From contig CAYOOT010000012.1 of assembly GCA_964405665.1 (NCBI GenBank), positions 1-53,686 of the forward strand: DNA of 53,686 nucleotides, given 5' to 3'. The position numbers and the translations under genes were made by a program. Below the pieces are notes generated by a model. That model had not been told where the DNA came from. It ran no database searches and saw only the letters and a list, made by a program, of their open reading frames with translations. This stretch comes from CAYOOT01 sp964405665 (GTDB taxonomy: Bacteria > Bdellovibrionota_C > UBA2361 > SZUA-149 > CAZDWZ01). Positions 34,165 through 41,300 of this stretch are shown piece by piece; within the stretch, counting starts at the first letter, position 1; each line of letters begins with the position of its first letter.

Positions 34165-34266
34165 GTAGGGGCAGGTCTTCATAAATACTAACATTGGTTA
34201 GTATTTATACTGCCCGGGATTACAAAATATAATGGCAAACCGGGCAGCCATAAAGGCTGCCCCTAC
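34165..34266. repeat. REPIN-like element, family C, with nested palindrome (copy 1)
   Basis: Outer ends GTAGGGGCAG and CTGCCCCTAC are inverted. The right arm is a normal family-C REP hairpin (GGGCAGCC-ATAAA-GGCTGCCC). In the left arm the hairpin loop is replaced by a perfect 12-bp-arm palindrome at 34181-34208 (ATAAATACTAAC, ATTG loop, GTTAGTATTTAT). It fills the space between the convergent methyltransferase and pssA stops. The first 53 nt are identical to copy 2 at 35143. Confidence 0.88.
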
Positions 34267-34267
34267 A

Positions 34268-35080
34268 TTATATCTTTACAGCATTTACCACTTCTTCAAC
34301 TTTCTTTTTAGTTTTAATTTTTAAATACAAATATTTCCCTAATCCACTTAATGCATAAGCACCAGTACCCACTAAAATAGCAGCCTTATTATACTTCCAA
34401 GCCAATGCAACAAAAATCGCTAATCCGATTAAAGCAAAAATTTGTTTGTCTCGGGTTAATTTTATTTTTTTCAGACTAAAAAACGAAAGCGTACTAACCA
34501 TCAATCCAGCAACTAAAAGCATATAAACAATCAATGCTCCCACCAGTAAATTATTTTCAATCGCTTGGGGATAAAAATAAACCAATGCTGTCATTGTCGC
34601 TGCCGCTCCCGGAATCGGCAGTCCTGTAAAATATGATTTTGGTTCTTCTGTTGTTGTGACATTAAATCTTGCCAGACGAATTGCTCCACAAACTACAAAA
34701 ACAAAAGCAACTAAAACTCCAATTTCATCAGCGATATGACTAAAGCCCCAACAATAAATCAAGACAGCCGGTGCCACACCAAAAGCAACCAAGTCACTTA
34801 AAGAATCAAACTCTCTGCCAAAGGCACTTGTTGCATTAAGACTTCTAGCAACTCGCCCATCTAATCCATCCAGAAAAAAAGCAACACAAATACATTTTGC
34901 TGCATATTCGAAATTGCCCGCAAAAGCTGTGGTGATCGCCAAAAAGCCGCTAAATAATCCCACAACTGTAATTGCTGCTGGGATAACAAAAAATTTTCCA
35001 TGAAATTTTTCCACTACTAATTTTTGGCCGTTAACGATGGTAAATCTTTTTCTTTTATTTTCTTTATTTTCGCTGTCCAT
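34268..35080 (-). CDS. pssA: CDP-diacylglycerol-serine O-phosphatidyltransferase
   Basis: A 270-residue integral membrane enzyme that makes phosphatidylserine from CDP-diacylglycerol and serine, the precursor of phosphatidylethanolamine. The CDP-alcohol phosphotransferase motif is complete: DGRVAR, eight residues, G, three residues, D, three residues, D (ATSAFGREFDSLSD). About eight hydrophobic helices follow. The basic N-terminus (ENKRKRFTIVNGQK) is cytoplasmic. I use the ATG at 35080, which has GAGG 6 nt before it, rather than the TTG at 35092. No psd decarboxylase gene is adjacent, although the two are often paired. The gene is bracketed by two near-identical nested REPIN-like elements in the same orientation. 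Confidence 0.9.
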   Translation of the reverse strand: MDSENKENKRKRFTIVNGQKLVVEKFHGKFFVIPAAITVVGLFSGFLAITTAFAGNFEYAAKCICVAFFLDGLDGRVARSLNATSAFGREFDSLSDLVAFGVAPAVLIYCWGFSHIADEIGVLVAFVFVVCGAIRLARFNVTTTEEPKSYFTGLPIPGAAATMTALVYFYPQAIENNLLVGALIVYMLLVAGLMVSTLSFFSLKKIKLTRDKQIFALIGLAIFVALAWKYNKAAILVGTGAYALSGLGKYLYLKIKTKKKVEEVVNAVKI

Positions 35081-35142
35081 TGCTTGCCTCAATATAAATC
35101 TGAAATAGTCTTATAGCAGAAAGTAGCTTTGGAGGCATATGT

Positions 35143-35256
35143 GTAGGGGCAGGTCTTCATAAATACTAACATTGGTTAGTATTTATACTGCCCGGAATTA
35201 TCACAGACGAATTTTCATCTAAAAGTAAAACGGGCAGCCATAAAGGCTGCCCCTAC
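35143..35256. repeat. REPIN-like element, family C, with nested palindrome (copy 2)
   Basis: It has the same 53-nt left arm as 34165-34266, with the inner 12-bp-arm palindrome at 35159-35186, and the same right arm. The central loop differs (no TATATTTTGG core). It lies between the divergent pssA and rpoZ starts. Together with copy 1 it forms direct repeats about 980 bp apart around pssA. Confidence 0.88.
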
Positions 35257-35293
35257 ATTATAACTATCTAAAATTATTAGATAAAATAATATT

Positions 35294-35321
35294 TTGTGCT
35301 GCAAGAGTTTTTTGCTATAGT
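35294..35321 (+). promoter_or_regulatory. Weak candidate promoter of rpoZ
   Basis: TATAGT at 35316-35321 is a good -10 match, with a poor -35 (TTGTGC, 35294-35299) at 16-nt spacing. Transcription would begin about 50 nt before rpoZ. No other candidate stands out in the 120 nt between the repeat and the gene. Confidence 0.3.
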
Positions 35322-35378
35322 ACTTGGTCCTCAAAGACATTACATCAATATAATTTCTTATTAAATACAGGCATAAAT

Positions 35379-35627
35379 ATGGCAAGAATTACAGTAGAAG
35401 ATTGTTTAGAAAAAGAAAATAACCGATTTGCTTTGGTTCGTTTAGCATCTAAAAGAGCAAAGGCCCTCTTAGGAGGAGAAAAAACTGTAGTTAGTTCCAG
35501 TAACAGGGCCATTGTGTCTGCCTTGCGTGAGATTGCTGCTGGAAAAGTGAAGTTCAAAAAAACAGACGAATCTCACAGTCAATCAGAACACTCAAATGGT
35601 TCTGATGACTTAGGCATAAAACACTAA
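35379..35627 (+). CDS. rpoZ: RNA polymerase omega subunit
   Basis: An 82-residue omega subunit, which helps the beta-prime chain fold and is part of the ppGpp-binding site in proteobacteria. MARITVEDCLEKENNRFALV is the typical start. LASKRAKALLGG and NRAIVSALREIAAGKV follow in the expected positions. The tail is Ser/His/Asp-rich (ESHSQSEHSNGSDDLG) and probably disordered. rpoZ followed by relA/spoT is a common proteobacterial order, and both products meet in ppGpp signalling. The 109-nt space to the next gene contains a weak AGGGC/GCCCT hairpin near 35629 but no strong terminator, so read-through is possible. Confidence 0.93.
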   Translation: MARITVEDCLEKENNRFALVRLASKRAKALLGGEKTVVSSSNRAIVSALREIAAGKVKFKKTDESHSQSEHSNGSDDLGIKH

Positions 35628-35736
35628 AGGGCTATCCCGGCGGTTTTGCCCTATTAAAAATTTTAAAAGGCTTAAAAAGGTTTTGGGGCGAACCTGATTC
35701 TAATATTTTTTTAATGCCAATATATAATGTTGCAGA

Positions 35737-37902
35737 GTGACTTTACAAGCGATCATCGGCGCGGTGCAAAATTATTTGCCTTCGGCGGATATTGAAATTC
35801 TCCGCAAAGCGTACTCCTTTGTAATCGAACGTCATCAAGGCCAAACTAGAGCATCAGGTGAACCCTATATTTCTCATGTTCAAGAAGTTGCTTTACTCAC
35901 CGCAAAATTGGGTCTGGATGTCTTCTCTGTTACCACCGCTCTTTTACACGATACCGTAGAAGACACCGGCACCACTCTCACTGATTTGCGACTGGAATTC
36001 GGAAATGAAGTTGCAGAACTTGTCGATGGAGTCAGTAAATTAAATCAAGTAAATTTCAGTTCCCGAGCGGAGCAGCAAGCGGAAAATTTTAGAAAAATGC
36101 TTCTGGCCATGGCCAAAGATATTAGAGTTTTATTAATTAAACTCTGCGATCGCATGCATAACATGAGAACTCTGGAATATCTTTCGGAATCCAGAAGAAC
36201 ACGAATTGCGCAAGAAACAATTGATATTTATGCACCGCTGGCTCATCGTCTGGGTATTTACTGGATGAAATCAGAATTAGAGGATCAATGCCTGCGCTTT
36301 CTTAAACCAGGCATTTATGAAAACATTAAAAAACATATCAGCGAAAACAAGATTGCCCGGGAAGCTTACGTCAAAGAAGTTAGCGATTTGATTTCCAGAG
36401 AATTAAAACAAAATAACGTCACAGGAATTGTTACCGGACGACCTAAACATTTTTACTCTATTTTTGAAAAAATGGAGAGAGAAAATATCAATTTCGATCA
36501 AATTTACGACATCACGGCTTTTCGGATTATGGTTCCCACAATCATGGATTGCTATTCCACTTTGGGGTTAATTCACTCTGCCTGGAAACCTATTCCCGGA
36601 AGATTTAAAGACTACATCGCGATGCCGAAACCTAATAATTACCAATCTCTGCATACAACCGTAATCGGCCCTAAGGGAACAAGAATAGAAATTCAAATCC
36701 GAACTCAAGAAATGCATGAAATCGCCGAAAAAGGAATCGCTGCCCACTGGATCTATAAAGAAACAAAAGACGGGAATAAGGCAACTCCTAAAGACTCCTT
36801 TCAATTTTCTTGGCTGAGAGACTTAATTGAATCAGAAAAATCCTTCCGTGACCCCATTGAATTTTTATCCAACGTCAAGGACAATCTCTACTCACATGAG
36901 GTTTATGTTTTTTCTCCAAAAGGCGATTTGATTTCCTTGGCGATGGGATCAACTCCGATAGATTTTGCTTATCATATTCACTCTCAGATCGGTAATCATT
37001 GTATCAGCGCCAAAGTAAACGGCTTACAAGTCCCTCTCTCTTATCGCTTACAAAATGGGGACACTGTTGAAATCGTCACTTCCAATACACAAACACCAAG
37101 CAAAGACTGGTTAAATATTGTTGCCAGTAATAAAGCCAAACAACGAATCAGGCTATATTTAAGAACGCTAGAACGGGACAAATCTGTTGCCGTAGGAAAA
37201 GAACTTTTGCAAAAAGACTTAAGACAAGTAAAAATAAATTTTGCTACTGCTTCCAAAAATGGTGCATTAAAGAAAGTTTCCGAGGAACTAAAACTCAGAG
37301 ATTTAGATTCGCTCTATGCCGATATTGCTTATGGAAAAATTTCCACAAAACAAATTATTACCTTATTGGCACCAGAAGATGTCAGCATTGATCAAAGGCA
37401 AGAAAAACCTGACAGTGCGATGCAAAAGATTTTTCAAAATGCGGCAAAAATCAGCAAAGATATCTCCGGCATTAAAATCAGCGGCATGGAAAATATGGTT
37501 TTCAGATTTGCCAAATGCTGCCAACCATTGCCCGGTGATGAAATTATCGGCTACGTTACCCGAGGCAGAGGAGTTGCTATTCATACCAAGAATTGCTCTC
37601 AAACCCAAAGTTTTGATACTGAACGTCTAATTAATGTTTCCTGGGATGAAACAAAAACTTCTTCCCGAGCAATTAAAGTAAATATTTTCTTTAATGACCG
37701 CAGTGGTATCCTTACTCAATTGACAAAATGCGTCTCCGATACAGGAGCCAATATTTTATCGGTGCAAGCCAATTCTAGTCCCACAGGCAAAGCCTTTTGT
37801 TCTTTTCAAGTATCCATTGAAAACACCTCGCAATTAAATAAAATAGTCAATGGATTGGAGAAAATTAATGGTGTGATCAAAGTAGAAAAACAAAGGGCTT
37901 AA
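35737..37902 (+). CDS. relA/spoT: Bifunctional (p)ppGpp synthetase/hydrolase
   Basis: A 721-residue Rel protein that makes and destroys the alarmone (p)ppGpp. The N-terminal HD hydrolase seems intact: ISHVQEVA with the first His, TALLHDTVEDTG with the HD pair, and DRMHNMRTLEYL with the Asn. The synthetase domain follows (GRPKHFYSIFEKM, RFKDYIAMPKPNNYQSLHT, IEIQIRT), then TGS near 390 (VYVFSPKGDLISLAMGSTPI), a zinc/CC-like region (RFAKCCQPLPGDEIIGYV) and a C-terminal ACT domain. Full length and all catalytic blocks suggest both activities. The start is GTG at 35737; a nearby ATG at 35727 is in another frame. No strong Shine-Dalgarno is visible. It is probably co-expressed with rpoZ. Confidence 0.95.
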   Translation: MTLQAIIGAVQNYLPSADIEILRKAYSFVIERHQGQTRASGEPYISHVQEVALLTAKLGLDVFSVTTALLHDTVEDTGTTLTDLRLEFGNEVAELVDGVSKLNQVNFSSRAEQQAENFRKMLLAMAKDIRVLLIKLCDRMHNMRTLEYLSESRRTRIAQETIDIYAPLAHRLGIYWMKSELEDQCLRFLKPGIYENIKKHISENKIAREAYVKEVSDLISRELKQNNVTGIVTGRPKHFYSIFEKMERENINFDQIYDITAFRIMVPTIMDCYSTLGLIHSAWKPIPGRFKDYIAMPKPNNYQSLHTTVIGPKGTRIEIQIRTQEMHEIAEKGIAAHWIYKETKDGNKATPKDSFQFSWLRDLIESEKSFRDPIEFLSNVKDNLYSHEVYVFSPKGDLISLAMGSTPIDFAYHIHSQIGNHCISAKVNGLQVPLSYRLQNGDTVEIVTSNTQTPSKDWLNIVASNKAKQRIRLYLRTLERDKSVAVGKELLQKDLRQVKINFATASKNGALKKVSEELKLRDLDSLYADIAYGKISTKQIITLLAPEDVSIDQRQEKPDSAMQKIFQNAAKISKDISGIKISGMENMVFRFAKCCQPLPGDEIIGYVTRGRGVAIHTKNCSQTQSFDTERLINVSWDETKTSSRAIKVNIFFNDRSGILTQLTKCVSDTGANILSVQANSSPTGKAFCSFQVSIENTSQLNKIVNGLEKINGVIKVEKQRA

Positions 37903-37916
37903 GACATTCCTTGTCC

Positions 37917-38116
37917 GAGACTGTAAATTAAACTATGTAATTAATTTCTGGAAATTCCATATACGTGATTATAAAGCATAAAACGTACTGAGCGCGGACT
38001 TCAGTCCGCTTATTTCCAAATATTTTAGTATCGCAGAATAAAAGTTTGGTATTAAGCGGACTAAAGTCCGCGCTCCGTACATATGTTGTAAATTACACAG
38101 TTTAATTTACAGTCTC
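37917..38116. repeat. Family-A REPIN-like element nested in a longer inverted repeat
   Basis: The inner arms (37985-38012 and 38053-38080, 28 nt, two mismatches) carry the family-A core seen at 10053-10163. An independent outer inverted repeat of 26 nt (37917-37942 and 38091-38116, one mismatch) surrounds it, containing TTTAATTTACAGTCTC. A shorter relative, TTTACAGTCTCG, recurs near 45817-45828. The stretch 37903-38392 (490 nt) holds this element, AT-rich sequence at 38117-38270 with nothing recognised, and the family-C element at 38271. Confidence 0.8.
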
Positions 38117-38270
38117 CCCTGCCCATGCCCAAGTGCTTAAAATAATTGATTATTTTAGCGCGGAAGGAATTTCAATAAGTATCTGCAACTAAAATATCCA
38201 AAAACTGCATAAGAAAATAAGAATTTGTTTGTGGATAATTAAAGATTCCTTAAGAAAAACAATAGAAATT

Positions 38271-38346
38271 GTAGGGGCGCCCTTTATGGGTGCCCGGTTA
38301 ACCATTATATTTTGGAATTCCGGGTAGGGATAAACCCTGCCCTTAC
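38271..38346. repeat. REPIN-like element, family C (76 bp)
   Basis: The left arm GTAGGGGC-GCCC-TTTAT-GGGTGCCCGG and a diverged right arm (CCGGGTAGGGATAAACCCTGCCCTTAC, read in two halves) flank a loop with CCATTATATTTTGG. The same loop core appears at 44288 and 51781, and inverted at 34165. It ends 46 nt before the 1,621-codon gene, so it lies in its promoter or leader region. Confidence 0.85.
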
Positions 38347-38392
38347 AAAGAAAATTTTTTTGAATAAATATTTGAAGAGTTAAAATCTATTA

Positions 38393-41300
38393 ATGGCAAA
38401 AGTTAGCGTATCAAATTCTGTAAATATTAACGATCCACATTCCACCGCTATTAATCCACGGTTACCTGCTGCTCTACAAAAAGAGGCAAAAGAGGTCAGT
38501 AAATGGTTACTAAACGATATTCAAATCCCTTCGACGCTTAGCCAGCAATACAAAATACAAGCTGCAAGAATCAAAGAAACAGATTCTGCAGTTATAAAAC
38601 TTCAAGAAGATATTCTTAAATTAGAAGATAAAAGAGAAAGAAATATTTTAGTTAGAGCCTGGAATCATATTAAAGGAACCAGTATTTTAGAAATCGAAGC
38701 GCAAACAATAGAGAATAAGGTTGCCGAATTAGATAACTGGCTGACAAAAAGAAACATTGCTTTAAATTCAATGAAAAAACTCGAGGCTGATTTCTTGTCC
38801 GTCTCGGATAGTGCACAAGAGCGCGCAAAACTTGCTGCCTCTCAGACAGCAAGAGTTCAAGCCTATCGAATGCAGGACGAAGCATTTGTCTGCAAATTAT
38901 TGGAAATAGAAAGATCCGGAGAAAACAGATTATCACAAAGAACAGTAGATATAGTAAGAACAATCGTATTATCCAATCAAAAATCGAGATTAGATCAATT
39001 GGAACAAACTGCCCAGGCTATTGAAACACTAAGCAAAGGATCTTTATCTGAATCAAATAAATCCCAATTAGCAGTGCTAAAATATTCACAAAATATTGTG
39101 ACAGCAAAAGGCTATCTGCAATTTATTGACTACATCAAGACTGAAACAGAATTTAGGGATGATTCCGCCTATAGCTTTCTTAAATATGATTCTCTACCCT
39201 TTGTCTTTGCGATCGCAATAACAACATTTACAGGAGGAGTCGCTAGCGGTGTAGCGATTCCCCTAGCCCTAAGATTAAGCGGATTTTTAGCCCGAGGAGC
39301 AATTACCAGATCTCTTGTTTCCTTCGGTGCTAACTACTTAGCAAGCAGTGTCTTAATGGGAATTGGCACAGTAGGCGGAGAACAAGCCGGAAAAGAGATC
39401 AACAATATAGTCTTAAATTCTCTGGAAAATCTTCAAAGAATTGATAAGCAGGACCTAAAAAAAGGAGGTTCGTTAATTCGAAAGTATGAAGAAATTGGAG
39501 TAGACGGAGTTGCCTTAACTTATGCAGAACAAGTTAGAAGAAATGTAGTAATGAATTTTGGTACTCAAGTGCTAGGCCTGGGTTTCGGTAAGTTCATTGG
39601 AGCAACACTCTCTCCACTAAAAAATTTCGCGGGGAAAGTCTTTTCAAGAGGTATTGTCGGTAAAGAAGCAACAAAATCTCTTGGAAGAGGAATCGTAACA
39701 GAGTTAGTAGAAGAATCTGCTGAAAACGTTATTGCAGCTGGAGCTGAACTAACAAGCAGAACAGAACAACTTAGTAGGCTTAACCCGTTATTAAAAAAGT
39801 TGGGGCTGGGAGCCTATGCTGATACCGGTGGAACTCTGCTTTTAGCACTAAAGGTTGCCTTAACCGGGAAAGGACTTAAACATCGAAGGACCCACCCACA
39901 AGACTTTGCAATAAACGAAGAGAGTAATGCTGCCGGAGATATTCAATCAGTAATCGCTCAAGCACAAAGATCAGAAAACCCTCAAGATGTATCCCCTAAT
40001 CTAAGAGCAAGTGAAAATCTCATCCTCTATGGCCAGAGCTTTAAAGGAGTGCGGTCTACAGATGGAAAATATTTCTATCTCGATAATCCATTAGACATCC
40101 AAGTAGTATGTCAATTGGCTGTCACTCAAAGAGCAGCAAAAAAACATTTAGATCCAAAGACAATTGCAGAAATACTTTTAAAAGCAGAAAATGTTAGTGC
40201 TTTCTATGATCAGGAAAATGATCTTATTATTTCTCCTCGAGTTTCACTTTTTACAGATCAGACAACAAGAGAAATTCTCTCCGGTGTAATCAGACACGAA
40301 AAAGCACACAAAGAAGGCAAAGATGAACTAGGTGCGTTACAAGAACAAAGAGATTCTTATGCTAATAGAGGCATTAGTTTTTATCTGGAAGATGGAGAAT
40401 TAATTGTCGATAAGGAAATAGATTCAGTCAGAAGTGCCAGCAATCAGGAACTTGAAGAATATGTAGCTAATAATCCTAATTCAGAGCTTGAGGAATTGGG
40501 AATATTTACAATTAAAAGAGGAAAAACATACAAACAGAAAATAATTGCATCGCGAATTATTGGGATTTTTGCCGATCATCTTTCAGGCGAATTTACAGGA
40601 GATCCTCTTTATTCTCTAAATCGAATATTGAAAGATTATAATTCCGACTACAACCTCAAGGAGTTCTGTGAGGAAATTCTAGAACTTAATACTAATAATA
40701 CAAATCAATTAAAAAAACAGGGATTTAGTCAAACTGGAATTAGAATTTTGCAAAAATGGGTTAGTCAACACAAGCAAGATTTGATTCAGAGGGCATTAGT
40801 AGATCGGGATATTGTAGAAGTTTCTAATTCACGGCGAACTGTCTTAACTAAGCGGTTCGAAAAATTAGAAATGCAGCTGGGAACTTTGCTTAAAGAGGGA
40901 AAAACAAAAGATATTACCCAAGAAACCTTAAATCATATTGCTGAGCTATACGGAGTACCTGGAGATGAAAGGGAAAGAATCTGTCCCTCAACTTTCAAAA
41001 TTAATCTTGAAGCAGGTGGATTTACAGATTTTCCTTCTGATGGCGAATATACAAATAAAGTTAAATGGATTCATATCTACAATGTTCTTAATGCGGATGC
41101 TCTAAAAGATCTTGATAACCATCATGGTCCTCAGGCTGGTGAAATAGCAAGAGTTGCGGTATTAGATGTGATTTGGCGGGATGTTAAAGCCCGTCTTGCT
41201 GCGACAAAAATGAAGCTTCGGCATGTGCAGCTTGGGAATAAAGAATACCCTGTTTGGAACAACGTAACAACACCGCGTTTAAGCTGGACAAAAGCAGACT

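Noticed and set aside
35743..35790. ATG at 35727 as relA start
   Set aside because: It is in a different frame from the Rel protein; the in-frame start is GTG at 35737.
10053..38116. Repeated palindromes as a CRISPR array
   Set aside because: Copies are scattered over 40 kb, paired in inverted orientation and not regularly spaced, with no cas genes.
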